Position numbers and translations under genes: made by a program. A DNA stretch of 58,710 bases from Streptomyces sp. WAC 04229 (GTDB lineage Bacteria; Actinomycetota; Actinomycetes; Streptomycetales; Streptomycetaceae). The notes beneath the pieces were generated by a model. The model was given only the letters and a program-made list of their open reading frames with translations. It did not search any database and had not been told where the DNA came from. The stretch covers positions 1 to 58,710 of the forward strand of contig NZ_QHJH01000029.1 of the NCBI RefSeq assembly GCF_003947455.1. The letters run 5' to 3'. The stretch's first letter is position 1; each line of letters opens with the position of its first letter. Shown here piece by piece: positions 46,051 to 55,187 of the stretch.

Positions 46051-46733
46051 GCCGCGCCCAGGCGGTAGCCGACCCCGTGCACGGTGTGCACCAGGCGCGG
46101 CTCGCCCTCCGCCTCCAGCTTGCGGCGCAGGTAACCGATGTAGACGGCCAGCGAGTTGGAGCCGGGGCCGAAGTCGTGTCCCCAGACCCGTTCGAAGAGG
46201 GTCTCCCGGGTGAGGACCTGCCCGGGGTGGAGCAGCAGCTGCTCCAGCAGCGCGTACTCGGTCCGGCTGAACTCGACGGCCCGCTCGCCGCGCCGCCCGG
46301 TCCGGGTCTCCGGGTCCACCACCAGGTCGGCGTACGACAGGAGGCCGCCCGGCTCCTGGGCGCCGGTGTCCGCCCGGCGCAGCAGGGCCCTCACCCGCGC
46401 GGTCAGCTCGTCCAGCGCGAACGGCTTGACCAGGTAGTCGTCGGCGCCGGCGTCCAGCCCGTCGACGCGTTCGCTCACCGAGTCCAGGGCGGTCAGCACC
46501 AGCACCGGGGTCCGGTCGCCGATGCCCCGCAGGCGGCGGCAGAACGCCAGGCCGTCCAGTACCGGCATCATCACGTCGACGACCACGGCGTCCGGCTGCC
46601 AGGCGGCGACCTCGGAGAGGGCGGCGAGGCCGTCGGCGGCACCCCGCACGGCGTAGCCCTCGACGGAGAGGCCGTCCTCGACGGCGGCCCGCACCTCGGG
46701 CTCGTCGTCGACCACCAGAATTCTTCTCAGCAC
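46047..46733 (-). CDS. OmpR-family response regulator
   Basis: 228 residues. The receiver domain starts MLRRILVVDDEPEVRAAVED with acidic pocket residues, phospho-acceptor Asp53 (VVDVMMP) and conserved Lys in DDYLVKPF. The C-terminal winged helix (EFSRTEYALLEQLLLHPGQV and VYIGYLRRKLEAEGEPRLVH) is OmpR/PhoB-type. It is transcribed upstream of and overlapping its kinase, and divergent from a MurG paralogue. TCTTA direct repeats with 11-bp spacing in the intergenic region are suited to a dimer of this family, suggesting autoregulation and control of murG/epimerase. Confidence 0.95.
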   Translation of the reverse strand: MLRRILVVDDEPEVRAAVEDGLSVEGYAVRGAADGLAALSEVAAWQPDAVVVDVMMPVLDGLAFCRRLRGIGDRTPVLVLTALDSVSERVDGLDAGADDYLVKPFALDELTARVRALLRRADTGAQEPGGLLSYADLVVDPETRTGRRGERAVEFSRTEYALLEQLLLHPGQVLTRETLFERVWGHDFGPGSNSLAVYIGYLRRKLEAEGEPRLVHTVHGVGYRLGAA

Positions 46734-46756
46734 GCGCCCAGCCTGCCAAAGGAGTG

Positions 46757-46772
46757 TCTTAAAACCTTCTTA
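46757..46772. promoter_or_regulatory. TCTTA direct repeats, 11-bp spacing (response-regulator site)
   Basis: TCTTA at 46757-46761 and again at 46768-46772 are exactly one helical turn (11 bp) apart, the hallmark of OmpR/PhoB-type half-sites. The site lies 24 bp upstream of the response-regulator start and 24 bp upstream of the MurG paralogue start, so it probably serves both directions. Confidence 0.6.
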
Positions 46773-46796
46773 GGCCGGCTTGTGACCGTGGCGGCC

Positions 46797-48002
46797 ATGT
46801 TCGGATCCTCCTCCGGCCCGGCCCACGTGCCGCCCGCCGGACCTCACAGTCCCCCGCCCCGGCTGTCCGTGGTGATCGGCGCGGGCGGTACCGGTGGGCA
46901 CATCTACCCCGGTCTCGCCCTCGCCGACGCGCTGCGCCGCGCCGTACCGGCCGCGGAGATCTCCTTCGTCGGCACCACCCGGGGCCTGGAGACCCGGCTC
47001 ATCCCGCAGGCCGGGTACCGGCTGCACACCGTCGACATGATCCCCTTCGACCCGAGCCTCGGCGCCCGGCGCTACCTGCTGCCCTCGGCGCTGGTGCGGT
47101 CCGCCGGGCAGTGCCGGACGGTGCTGCGCGACCAGCGGGCCCAGGTGGCGGTCGGCATGGGCGGCTATCCGAGCGCCCCGGTGATCCTCGGGGCCCGCTG
47201 GTCGGGCCTCCCGAGCCTGATCCACGAGTCCAACGCCGTGCCGGGCCGCGCCAACCGTTTCGCCGCCCGGCTCACCCCGCACGTCACGGTCGCCTTCGAC
47301 CGCTCCCGCTCGGGACTGGCCGGCGGCGAGAACGCCCGCGTCGTCGGCATGCCCATCGCGGCGGCCCTCGCCGGGCTGGACCGCGCCGCCCGGCGCCCCG
47401 GGGCACGGCGGGCGCTGGGGGTGCCGGACGGGGCGCGGCTCGTCGTCTTCAACGGCGGCAGCCTGGGCGCCGCGCGGCTCACCGAGGCCGCGACGGAGCT
47501 GGCCCGGCGCTGGCGGCGGCGCACCGACGTCCACCTGCTGATCAAGACCGGGCCGGACGCCCTGGAGGAGGCCGGGTTCCGGCTCGCGGGCAGCCCGGTG
47601 GCCCGCGTGGTGCCCTACCTCGACCACATGGACCAGGTGTACGCCGCCGCCGACCTGGTGGTCTGCCGGGCCGGTTCGGCGACGGTCGCCGAACTCGCCA
47701 GCACCGGCGTACCCGCGGTGCTCGTGCCCTACCCGCACGCGCCCGGCGACCACCAGACGCACAACGCGCGGGTGCTGACCGACGCCGGGGCCGGCCTGCT
47801 GCTGTCCGACGCCGAGACCTCGGCGGCGCGGCTGGCCGAACTGATCGAACCGCTGCTGGCCGATCCCGCCCGGCTCGCGGCGATGGAGTCGGCCGCCGAC
47901 CCCGGCCCGCACGCGTACGCCGCCGACCTGCTCGCCGCCGAGGTCCTGCGCCTCGCCGGCCACCCCCTGCCGACCCTCGACCCCCTGGAGCGCACCCCGT
48001 GA
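46797..48002 (+). CDS. MurG paralogue (glycosyltransferase family 28, UDP-GlcNAc transferase-like)
   Basis: 401 residues. After a 22-residue Pro/Ser-rich extension the core begins LSVVIGAGGTGGHIYPGLAL, the GGTGGH nucleotide/lipid-binding loop of MurG; PSLIHESNAVPGRANRFAA (acceptor loop) and VVCRAGSATVAELASTGVPA (UDP-GlcNAc loop) with PGDHQTHNA follow. MurG adds GlcNAc to lipid I at the membrane. It is not in a dcw cluster but divergent from a two-component system, so it is likely a second, inducible copy involved in envelope stress or a modified lipid. ATG 46797 or GTG 46782. Its stop overlaps the epimerase start. Confidence 0.9.
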   Translation: MFGSSSGPAHVPPAGPHSPPPRLSVVIGAGGTGGHIYPGLALADALRRAVPAAEISFVGTTRGLETRLIPQAGYRLHTVDMIPFDPSLGARRYLLPSALVRSAGQCRTVLRDQRAQVAVGMGGYPSAPVILGARWSGLPSLIHESNAVPGRANRFAARLTPHVTVAFDRSRSGLAGGENARVVGMPIAAALAGLDRAARRPGARRALGVPDGARLVVFNGGSLGAARLTEAATELARRWRRRTDVHLLIKTGPDALEEAGFRLAGSPVARVVPYLDHMDQVYAAADLVVCRAGSATVAELASTGVPAVLVPYPHAPGDHQTHNARVLTDAGAGLLLSDAETSAARLAELIEPLLADPARLAAMESAADPGPHAYAADLLAAEVLRLAGHPLPTLDPLERTP

Positions 48003-48997
48003 ACCACACCCCCGACTGGACCGGCCGCGAGGTCCTGGTCACCGGAGCCGAGGGCTTCATCGGCTCGGCCCTGGTCGACCTGCTCGTCGCCCGGGGCGCC
48101 CGGGTCCGGGCGTTCACGCACTACAAGCCGTACGCCGAGAAGGGCCACCTCGCCCACCTCCTCGGCCACCCGCTGGTCACGACGGTCACCGGCGACGTCC
48201 GCGACGCCGGCCGCGTGACGGACGCCGTCGACGGCTGCGACACCGTCTTCCACCTCGCCGCGCTGATCGGCATCCCGTACAGCTACGACTCGCCCGGCGC
48301 CTACGTCCAGACGAACGTCGTCGGCACCGAGAACATCGCCGAGGCCTGCCGGCGCCACCAGGTGCGCCGCCTGGTGCACACCTCCACCAGCGAGGTGTAC
48401 GGCACCGCCCGCACGGCGCCGATCAGCGAGAGCCACCCGCTGCAGCCGCAGTCGCCGTACTCCGCGTCCAAGATCGGCGCCGACATGATGGCGCTCTCCC
48501 ACTGGCACGCCTTCGAACTGCCGGTCACCGTGGTGCGCCCCTTCAACACCTACGGCCCCCGGCAGTCCGCCCGCGCGGTGATCCCGGCCATCCTCGCCCA
48601 ACTGCACTCCGGGGCCCGCACCATCAGGCTCGGCTCGCTCACGCCCACCCGGGACTTCACCTACGTCACCGACACGGCGCGGGGCTTCCTGGCGATGGCC
48701 GACTGCGACCGGGCTCTCGGGCAGGTGGTCAACCTCGGCTCGGGCCGGGAGATTTCCATCGGCGACCTGGCGCAGGCCCTCACCGTCGCCGCGGGCACCG
48801 ACGCGGAGATCGTCGTGGACCCCGCGCGGCTGCGCCCGAGCGGCAGCGAGGTCCAGCGCCTCCTGTCCGACAACTCCCGCGCCCGCCGGTGGGCGGGCTG
48901 GGAGCCGCAGGTCGGCCTGGCGGACGGGCTGCGCCGCACGTCGGCGTGGGTGAAGGAGCACCTGGATCTGTTCGCGGCGGAGCGCTACCAGGTCTGA
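47999..48997 (+). CDS. NAD-dependent nucleotide-sugar epimerase/4,6-dehydratase (extended SDR)
   Basis: 332 residues. The NAD loop is VLVTGAEGFIGSALVDLLVA, the active site STSEVYGT with SPYSASKIGADMMALSHWHA (Ser/Thr-Tyr-x-x-x-Lys), and RPFNTYGPRQSARAVIP plus SLTPTRDFTYVTDTARGF are typical of UDP-sugar 4,6-dehydratases/epimerases such as LegB-type enzymes. It acts on a UDP- or GDP-amino sugar, product unknown. GTG 47999 overlaps the MurG stop (GTGA), so the two are co-translated; it may supply a modified sugar donor for the MurG paralogue, which would be unusual. Confidence 0.88.
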   Translation: MNHTPDWTGREVLVTGAEGFIGSALVDLLVARGARVRAFTHYKPYAEKGHLAHLLGHPLVTTVTGDVRDAGRVTDAVDGCDTVFHLAALIGIPYSYDSPGAYVQTNVVGTENIAEACRRHQVRRLVHTSTSEVYGTARTAPISESHPLQPQSPYSASKIGADMMALSHWHAFELPVTVVRPFNTYGPRQSARAVIPAILAQLHSGARTIRLGSLTPTRDFTYVTDTARGFLAMADCDRALGQVVNLGSGREISIGDLAQALTVAAGTDAEIVVDPARLRPSGSEVQRLLSDNSRARRWAGWEPQVGLADGLRRTSAWVKEHLDLFAAERYQV

Positions 48998-49035
48998 CCC
49001 GGCGGTCCCGCGGCCGTGGCGGACGGGAATGTGCG

Positions 49036-49071
49036 AAGGACCTCCGCGGGCTCATGCCCGCGGAGGTCCTT
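49036..49071. terminator. Perfect 16-bp bidirectional terminator
   Basis: AAGGACCTCCGCGGGC and GCCCGCGGAGGTCCTT pair fully around TCAT. On the plus strand CTTC follows; on the minus strand it lies 13 nt beyond the tRNA 3' end. It serves both the epimerase gene and tRNA-Pro copy 2. Confidence 0.85.
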
Positions 49072-49083
49072 CTTCGGTCACCG

Positions 49084-49157
<74 letters not shown>

Positions 49158-49254
49158 GTGCCCACGCGCGGTGCGACCGCGCGATCACGCGACAGCACCT
49201 TACCGCACCCACCGGGCCACGCCTAAGCGGGACGGGCGGGGGACAATCGGCCGT

Positions 49255-49770
49255 ATGGACAGCACAGCATCGGACCGCCCGGCCGGCGCCCGCGACCGGG
49301 ACGAGGAGGGGCGGGCGCGCAACGCCCGGCCGCGCGACGGGCTGGGGCGCCCGCTGCCGTACGGCGCGGACGGCGTCGCCCGTCAGCCGGAGGGCGTCGT
49401 ACGGGCGCCGGAAGCGACGGTCGCCGAGGCGCAGCGGCTGCTGGACGAGGGGAAGCCGTTCCACGCGCACGAGGTCTTCGAGGACGCCTGGAAGTCGGGC
49501 CCCGAGGAGGAGCGGCAGCTGTGGCGCGGGATGGCCCAGCTGGCGGTGGGGCTCACGCACGCGGCCCGGGGGAACGGCACCGGCGGGGCCAGGCTGCTGC
49601 GGCGCGGGGCGGGCGCCGTGACGGAGTGGGCGGCGTCGGACGCCGGACGGGAACGGCCGTACGGGCTGGATCTCGGCGCGGTCGCCGGGTGGGCCGTGGA
49701 GCTGGCGGGGGACGTGGAGGAGGGCGCGTCCGTGGACGCGGGGGCGCGGGCGCCGCGGCTGCGGGGCTGA
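49255..49770 (+). CDS. DUF309 domain protein
   Basis: 171 residues. The core AQRLLDEGKPFHAHEVFEDAWK with RQLWRGMAQLAVGLTHAARGN is the DUF309 signature, a small helical domain with conserved His and Glu (HAHEVFE) that may bind a metal. The first 55 residues are charged and disordered-looking. The function of the family is unknown. ATG 49255. It precedes cobF by 65 bp on the same strand, possibly in one transcript. Confidence 0.88.
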   Translation: MDSTASDRPAGARDRDEEGRARNARPRDGLGRPLPYGADGVARQPEGVVRAPEATVAEAQRLLDEGKPFHAHEVFEDAWKSGPEEERQLWRGMAQLAVGLTHAARGNGTGGARLLRRGAGAVTEWAASDAGRERPYGLDLGAVAGWAVELAGDVEEGASVDAGARAPRLRG

Positions 49771-49834
49771 CCCGCGCGGGCCGGACCGGCGGCCCGGGCC
49801 GGGGGCTGTCGGTGGCGTACGGCAGACTCGTGGG

Positions 49835-50605
49835 GTGCGGAAGATTCATGTGATCGGTATCGGTGCGGGCGACCCCGACCAGCTGACCCTGCAGGCGGTC
49901 AGGGCGATGCGCGGCACGGACGTGTTCTTCGTCCTGGGCAAGGGCGAGGTGAAGGACGACCTGGTGCGGCTGCGCCGGGACCTGCTGGAGACGCACGTGC
50001 CGGAAGGCACGTACCGGGTCGTCGAGGCCCGGGACCCGGAGCGGGACCGGAGCGCGGAGGGCGCGGCGTACTCCCCCGCCGTCGAGGACTGGCGCCTGGC
50101 CCGCGCCGGCATCTACGAACGGCTGATCGCCGAGGAGCTGGGCGAGGACGAGAGCGGCGCGTTCCTGGTGTGGGGCGACCCGTCGCTGTACGACAGCACG
50201 CTGGGCATCCTGGAGGAGGTCCTGGGGCGCGGCACGGTGGCGTTCGAGTACGACGTGGTGCCCGGCATCAGCAGCGTCTCGTCACTGGCCGCCCGGCACC
50301 GGACGGGGCTGAACCGGGTGGCGCGGCCGGTGCAGATCACCACCGGGCGGCGGCTCGCGGAGGGCTTCCCCGAGGGCGTCGACGACGTCGTGGTGATGCT
50401 GGACGCCCACCAGACCTTCCGGCGGTACGCGGACCAGGACCTCGACATCTACTGGGGCGCCTACCTGGGCACCCCGGACGAGATCCTCGACTCGGGTCCG
50501 GTCGCCGAGGCCGGTCCGCGCATCGAGCGGCTGCGCGCCGAGGCGCGGGAGCGCAAGGGCTGGATCATGGACACGTACCTGCTGCGGCGGCGCCCCAGAG
50601 CCTAG
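49835..50605 (+). CDS. cobF: Precorrin-6A synthase (deacetylating), CobF
   Basis: 256 residues. The tetrapyrrole methylase fold opens with KIHVIGIGAGDPDQLTLQAV (SAM-binding glycine loop); LVWGDPSLYDSTLGILEEV and VVPGISSVSSLAARH follow as in CobF. The enzyme methylates C-1 of precorrin-5 with loss of the acetyl group in aerobic cobalamin synthesis. No other cob gene lies in the window, so it is separated from the main cluster. GTG 49835, weak ribosome site; a promoter-like GTACGG-GACTCG stretch is just upstream. Confidence 0.92.
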   Translation: MRKIHVIGIGAGDPDQLTLQAVRAMRGTDVFFVLGKGEVKDDLVRLRRDLLETHVPEGTYRVVEARDPERDRSAEGAAYSPAVEDWRLARAGIYERLIAEELGEDESGAFLVWGDPSLYDSTLGILEEVLGRGTVAFEYDVVPGISSVSSLAARHRTGLNRVARPVQITTGRRLAEGFPEGVDDVVVMLDAHQTFRRYADQDLDIYWGAYLGTPDEILDSGPVAEAGPRIERLRAEARERKGWIMDTYLLRRRPRA

Positions 50606-50671
50606 GCTCCGGCGCACCCGGGCGGACCGTCCCCACATGCGTGGCAGCTGCACGGGTGTGATCGTGACCTC

Positions 50672-52792
50672 GTGACAGTCGCCGAGGAAGCGCCACGGAC
50701 CGCCGCCGCACAGCCGCCCGTGCTGGACCGGCGGCGGCGCAACGTCGTCTTCGTCACGATCATGCTCGGGCTGCTGCTGGCGGCCCTGGACCAGACGATC
50801 GTCGGCACCGCGCTGCCGACGATCGTGTCGGACCTGGGCGGCGCATCCCACATGTCGTGGGTGGTGACGTCGTACCTGCTCGCGGAGACCGTGGCGACGG
50901 TGCTGGTCGGCAAGTTCGGCGACCTGTTCGGCCGCAAGGTGGTCTTCCAGGTCTCGGCGGTCGTCTTCATCACCGGGTCGTTCCTGTGCGGCCTGGCGAC
51001 CAGCATGCCGCTGCTGATCACGTGGCGGGCGATGCAGGGCATCGGCGCGGGCGGCCTGATGGTGACGGCGATGGCGCTGATCGCGGACGTGATCCCGCTG
51101 CGGGAGCGCGGCAAGTACCAGGGCGCCATCGGCGCGGTGTTCGGGGTCTCGACGGTCATCGGGCCACTGCTGGGCGGGCTGTTCACCGACCATCTCTCGT
51201 GGCGCTGGGCGTTCTACGTCAACGTGCCCATCGCGATCGCCGTCGTGATCGCCGCGGCCCGCACCATCCCGGTGGTGAAGTCGGCCGTCCGGCCCGTCAT
51301 CGACTACCTGGGCATCGCGCTGGTCGCGGTGGGCGCGAGCGCGCTGATCCTGGCGACCAGCTGGGGCGGCAACGAGTACGCGTGGGGCTCGGGCGTGATC
51401 CTGGGCCTGTTCGCGGGCGGGCTGGTCGCGCTCGCGCTGTTCTGCCTGGTGGAGCTGCGGGCGGCCGAACCGATGCTGCCGATGCGGCTGTTCGCCAACC
51501 CGGTGTTCACGGTCTGCTCGGTGCTCAGTTTCATCGTCGGCTTCGCGATGCTCGGCGCGCTGACGTACCTGCCGACCTACCTCCAGTACGTCGACGGCGA
51601 CTCGGCGACCGTCTCCGGGGTGCGGACGCTGCCGATGGTGGCGGGGCTGCTGATCGCCTCGGTCTTCAGCGGCAGCGTCGTCAGCCGGACGGGACGGTAC
51701 CGGCTGTTCCCGATCGCGGGCACGCTGGTGATGGGCGTCGGCCTGTACCTGATGTCGCTGATGGACCCGTCGACCGGCGCCGTCCTGGAGTCGCTGTACA
51801 TGTTCGTGCTGGGCACGGGCATCGGCCTGTCCATGCAGGTGCTGATCATCGCCGTGCAGAACACCGTCGACTACGCCGACCTCGGCACCGCGACCTCCGG
51901 CGTCACCTTCTTCCGCACCCTGGGCAGCTCCTTCGGAACCGCCGTGTTCGGCACCATCTACGTCAACGCCCTCGGCCCCAACCTGCGCGACGGCGTCGCC
52001 GAGGCCGCCCGCACGGGCGCCGCCGACCCGTCGGCGATCGGCCGGGCGGCGACCAGTCCGGAGGGCGTGCACGGGCTGCCCGCCGAGACGTCGGCGCCGA
52101 TCGTCGGGGCGTACGCGGACACCATCCAGACGGTGTTCCTGTGGACGGTGCCGGTCGCGGCGGTCGGCTTCCTGGTGGCCCTGTTCCTCAAGCAGGTCCA
52201 GCTGCGCGACAGCGCCCGCGCGGGCTCCACGGACATGGGCGAGGGCTTCGCGTCCCCGCACGACGCCGACAACAGGCGCACCCTGGAGGCCTCGGTCGGG
52301 AAGATCATCGGCGGTACGGAGCTGGACACCGCGCGCCGGATCATCGCCGAGAGCGACACCCGGCTCGACGTCGCCGGCGCCTGGGCCGTGATGCAGGTCG
52401 AGCTGTTCACCCGCCTGGTCGGGCACGCCAGCCTGGGGCTGATCGCCGCCCGCCGGCGGCTGCCGCCCGAGGTGCTGCTGCCGGTCTTCGACCGGATGGT
52501 CGAGGAGGGCTTCCTGACCCGGCACGGCTCCCTGCTCTCCCACACCGACGCGGGCGCCCGCGAGGCCCTGGTCATCGGGCGGGCGTGGGCCACCTGGCTG
52601 GAGCGCCGGGTGGAGCAGGACATCGGCCGGCCCACCGGCACCGAACTGCGCGCCGCCGTCGACGCCATCGCCAAGCGCCTTCTGGTGGAGGACCTGAGCA
52701 ACGGCCTGCCGCGGCGCCTCACGCCAGCAGGAGCTGCAGCCCGCCCACGATCGTCGCCGCGATCACCAGACGCTCGAACAGGCGCTGGTTGA
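50672..52792 (+). CDS. DHA2-family MFS drug exporter with C-terminal helical/winged-helix-like extension
   Basis: 706 residues, about 190 longer than a standard 14-helix exporter. Residues about 24-520 are the transporter: [19 protein letters not shown] (motif D1 region), [14 protein letters not shown] (motif A) and [18 protein letters not shown] (motif C, antiporters). The last 180 residues are cytosolic, and [21 protein letters not shown] then [20 protein letters not shown] look like a MarR-like winged helix. GTG 50672. The 3' end overlaps the convergent TauE/SafE gene by 74 bp. It exports hydrophobic compounds by proton antiport; substrate unknown. Confidence 0.9.
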   Translation: MTVAEEAPRTAAAQPPVLDRRRRNVVFVTIMLGLLLAALDQTIVGTALPTIVSDLGGASHMSWVVTSYLLAETVATVLVGKFGDLFGRKVVFQVSAVVFITGSFLCGLATSMPLLITWRAMQGIGAGGLMVTAMALIADVIPLRERGKYQGAIGAVFGVSTVIGPLLGGLFTDHLSWRWAFYVNVPIAIAVVIAAARTIPVVKSAVRPVIDYLGIALVAVGASALILATSWGGNEYAWGSGVILGLFAGGLVALALFCLVELRAAEPMLPMRLFANPVFTVCSVLSFIVGFAMLGALTYLPTYLQYVDGDSATVSGVRTLPMVAGLLIASVFSGSVVSRTGRYRLFPIAGTLVMGVGLYLMSLMDPSTGAVLESLYMFVLGTGIGLSMQVLIIAVQNTVDYADLGTATSGVTFFRTLGSSFGTAVFGTIYVNALGPNLRDGVAEAARTGAADPSAIGRAATSPEGVHGLPAETSAPIVGAYADTIQTVFLWTVPVAAVGFLVALFLKQVQLRDSARAGSTDMGEGFASPHDADNRRTLEASVGKIIGGTELDTARRIIAESDTRLDVAGAWAVMQVELFTRLVGHASLGLIAARRRLPPEVLLPVFDRMVEEGFLTRHGSLLSHTDAGAREALVIGRAWATWLERRVEQDIGRPTGTELRAAVDAIAKRLLVEDLSNGLPRRLTPAGAAARPRSSPRSPDARTGAG

Positions 52793-53498
52793 TCCGGGTC
52801 ACCGCCCACTTGCCGAGGAACGCGCCGGGCACCACGAACACGACCAGCGCGGCGTCGAGGAGCAGTGAACGGCCATCGATCAGGCCGAGGCCGGCGCTGA
52901 AGGGCACCTTGGAGACGTTGACGATCAGGAAGAAGAACGCCGAGGTGCCCAGGAAGCCGAGCTTGCGGAAGCCCGCGGAGAGCAGGTACATCGACATCAC
53001 CGGGCCGCCCGCGTTGGCGACCATCGTGGTGAAGCCGCCGAGGACGCCGTACGAACGGGCCTTGACCCGTCCGGCCCGCGAGGCCGTGCCGTCGCCCTCG
53101 GGCGGGTCGGACGCGTCGGCCTGTCTTCTGCGCCACACCGTCACCCCGGCCATGAGCAGCAGGATCACGCCGATCGAGGTCCGGACGATCGCGTCGTCCG
53201 CCCACACCAGGAACAGGGTGCCCACGGCCACGCCGACCGCCACGGCGGGGAACAGCCGCCACAGCGTGGGCCAGTGCGCATGCCGCCGGTAGGTGAGGAC
53301 GGCCAGGACGTCCCCGGCGATCAGGACGGGCAGCAGGATGCCGGTGGAGGCGCGGGCGGGCAGGACCGCGGCGAAGATCGCGAGACTGACCGTGTTGGCC
53401 CCGCTCACGGCGGTCTTGGAGAAACCGACGAGCAGGGCCGCGAAGGCGAGTGCCGCGAACTCCCAGCCGGTGAGGTGCCAGAGCGTCATGGTGTCCAT
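52719..53498 (-). CDS. TauE/SafE-family (TSUP) permease
   Basis: 259 residues from ATG 53498 (GTG 53522 is also possible). About eight membrane helices; [21 protein letters not shown] and [20 protein letters not shown] are the two conserved repeat motifs of the sulfite/organosulfonate exporter family. A CATAGCAT -10-like box near 53510 supports the shorter start. Members export sulfite or related anions; substrate unknown. Its 3' end lies inside the C-terminal coding part of the convergent DHA2 exporter. Confidence 0.9.
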   Translation of the reverse strand: MDTMTLWHLTGWEFAALAFAALLVGFSKTAVSGANTVSLAIFAAVLPARASTGILLPVLIAGDVLAVLTYRRHAHWPTLWRLFPAVAVGVAVGTLFLVWADDAIVRTSIGVILLLMAGVTVWRRRQADASDPPEGDGTASRAGRVKARSYGVLGGFTTMVANAGGPVMSMYLLSAGFRKLGFLGTSAFFFLIVNVSKVPFSAGLGLIDGRSLLLDAALVVFVVPGAFLGKWAVTRINQRLFERLVIAATIVGGLQLLLA

Positions 53499-53561
53499 TG
53501 CGGCCACTGATGCTATGCGCACTCAACCGGTCCGCGTAAGCACCGTCTCGCCAGTCGGTCC

Positions 53562-55100
53562 TTAGCTGGCCGGCGGTCCCTGGAGCTGGGCGTGGTCCAC
53601 GTAGCGGGCCCGCAGTTCCCGCTTCAGCACCTTCATGCTCGGCCCGAGCGGCAGCGCGTCCGCGAACTCCACCCGGCGCGGGTACTTGTACCGGCCGAGG
53701 TGCCCCTTGGACCACTCGGTGATCCCGGCCGCGTCCGGCGTCGCGCCCGGCTCGGGGACGACGACGGCGCACACCTCCTCGCCGTGGAGTTCGTCCGGGA
53801 GGCCGATGACGGCGACGTGCGCGATGCCGGGGTGGCGCATCAGCACCTCCTCGACCTCCCGCGGGTAGACGTTGTAGCCACCCCGGATGATGACGTCCTT
53901 CTTCCGGTCGACGATGCGCAGGAACCCCTCGCCGTCCTTGGTGCCGAGGTCGCCGGTGCGGAACCAGCCGTCGACCAGCGCCTCGGCGGTGGCCTCCGGG
54001 CGGCCGAGGTAGCCGGAGAAGACGTTGTGGCCGCGTACGACGACCTCCCCCAGCTCACCGGGCGGCAGCAGCACGACACGGCCCTCGACGTCCGCCTGGG
54101 CGATCTCCACGTCCACGCCCCACAGCGGGTGGCCGATGGTGCCGGGCCTGGTCCCGAACACGGGCTGGTTCACTGCCGCCGCGGGCGAGGTCTCCGACAG
54201 CCCGTACCCCTCGTGGACGCGCGCGCCGAACGCCTCCTCGAACCGCTCCAGCACCGCCACCGGCAGCGAGGCGCCGCCGGAGACGCACACCCGCAGGTCG
54301 GGCAGGGCGCCGGCGTCGCCCGCCGCGGCGGCGAGGGCGACGAACATGGTCGGCACCCCGTGGAAGGTGTTGACCCTCTCCTCGGCCATCAGCTCGATCG
54401 CGCGCGCCGCGTCGAAGCGGGGCAGCAGGACCAGGGTGGCCCCCGCCCGCCAGGTCGAGTTGAGGGAGACGGTCTGGCCGAAGGCGTGGAAAAGCGGCAG
54501 CGCGCCGAGCGCGATGTCGTCGGGCCGGATGTCGTTGGCGTCGAAGGCGTTGACGGTCGCGTTCATCACCAGGTTGAAGTGGCTGAGCACCGCGCCCTTG
54601 GGGACACCGGTGGTGCCGCTGGTGTAGAAGACCACAGCCGGGTCGTCGGCGTCGCGGGTGACGTACGTGGGCAGCGGCTCGGCGGCGGCGGCGAGCCTGC
54701 CGAACTCGTCGCCGAGGGTGATCATCCGTACGCCCGTCTCCCGCGCGGCGGCCGTGCCCGTCCCGGCCTGGGCGGGGTGGCACAGCAGCAGCGTGGCGCC
54801 GCTGTCGCGCAGGACGTGCTCGACCTCGGCGGCCGACAGCAGCAGGTGCACGGGCACGACGACGCCACCGGCGGCGGCGATCGCGTAGTACGCCTGCGGG
54901 AAGTCGGCGGTGTTCGGTGCCATCAGCGCGACCCGGTCCCCCGGCCGGACGCCGAGGCCGGTCAGCGCGCCGGCCTGCGCCCGCGCCCGCCGCCACACCT
55001 CGGCGAAGGAGAGCCGCAGGCCGCCCTCGACCAGCGCCTCCTTGTCGGGACGGCGCCGGGCGTTCTCGGCGAGGATGGCGGCGACGGAGAGGGTTGCCAT
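53562..55100 (-). CDS. Long-chain acyl-CoA synthetase (AMP-forming)
   Basis: 512 residues of the adenylate-forming superfamily: A3 motif VVFYTSGTTGVPKGA, A5 YGLSETSP, A7 FRTGDLG, A8 VDRKKDVIIRGGYNVYPREVE and the catalytic Lys in SMKVLKRELR. It activates a carboxylic acid, probably a medium- or long-chain fatty acid, to its CoA ester. ATG 55100 is chosen because MATLSVAAILAENARRRPDK aligns with the family start; GGAG is 9 nt upstream. It lies 87 bp downstream of a thiolase gene on the same strand, as in beta-oxidation operons. Confidence 0.93.
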   Translation of the reverse strand: MATLSVAAILAENARRRPDKEALVEGGLRLSFAEVWRRARAQAGALTGLGVRPGDRVALMAPNTADFPQAYYAIAAAGGVVVPVHLLLSAAEVEHVLRDSGATLLLCHPAQAGTGTAAARETGVRMITLGDEFGRLAAAAEPLPTYVTRDADDPAVVFYTSGTTGVPKGAVLSHFNLVMNATVNAFDANDIRPDDIALGALPLFHAFGQTVSLNSTWRAGATLVLLPRFDAARAIELMAEERVNTFHGVPTMFVALAAAAGDAGALPDLRVCVSGGASLPVAVLERFEEAFGARVHEGYGLSETSPAAAVNQPVFGTRPGTIGHPLWGVDVEIAQADVEGRVVLLPPGELGEVVVRGHNVFSGYLGRPEATAEALVDGWFRTGDLGTKDGEGFLRIVDRKKDVIIRGGYNVYPREVEEVLMRHPGIAHVAVIGLPDELHGEEVCAVVVPEPGATPDAAGITEWSKGHLGRYKYPRRVEFADALPLGPSMKVLKRELRARYVDHAQLQGPPAS

Positions 55101-55187
55101 GGGGTGTTGCTCCGTTCCTTGCTGCGGCTCTGCGGAGAGGTGCGGCGTACCTGCGGCCGGGTCGTGTCCGAACCTTGCGGACAAGGC

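Noticed and set aside
46051..46749. N-terminal extension of the histidine kinase frame
   Set aside because: This part is the response regulator read out of frame; the GTG at 46050 with GTGA overlap is the sensible start.
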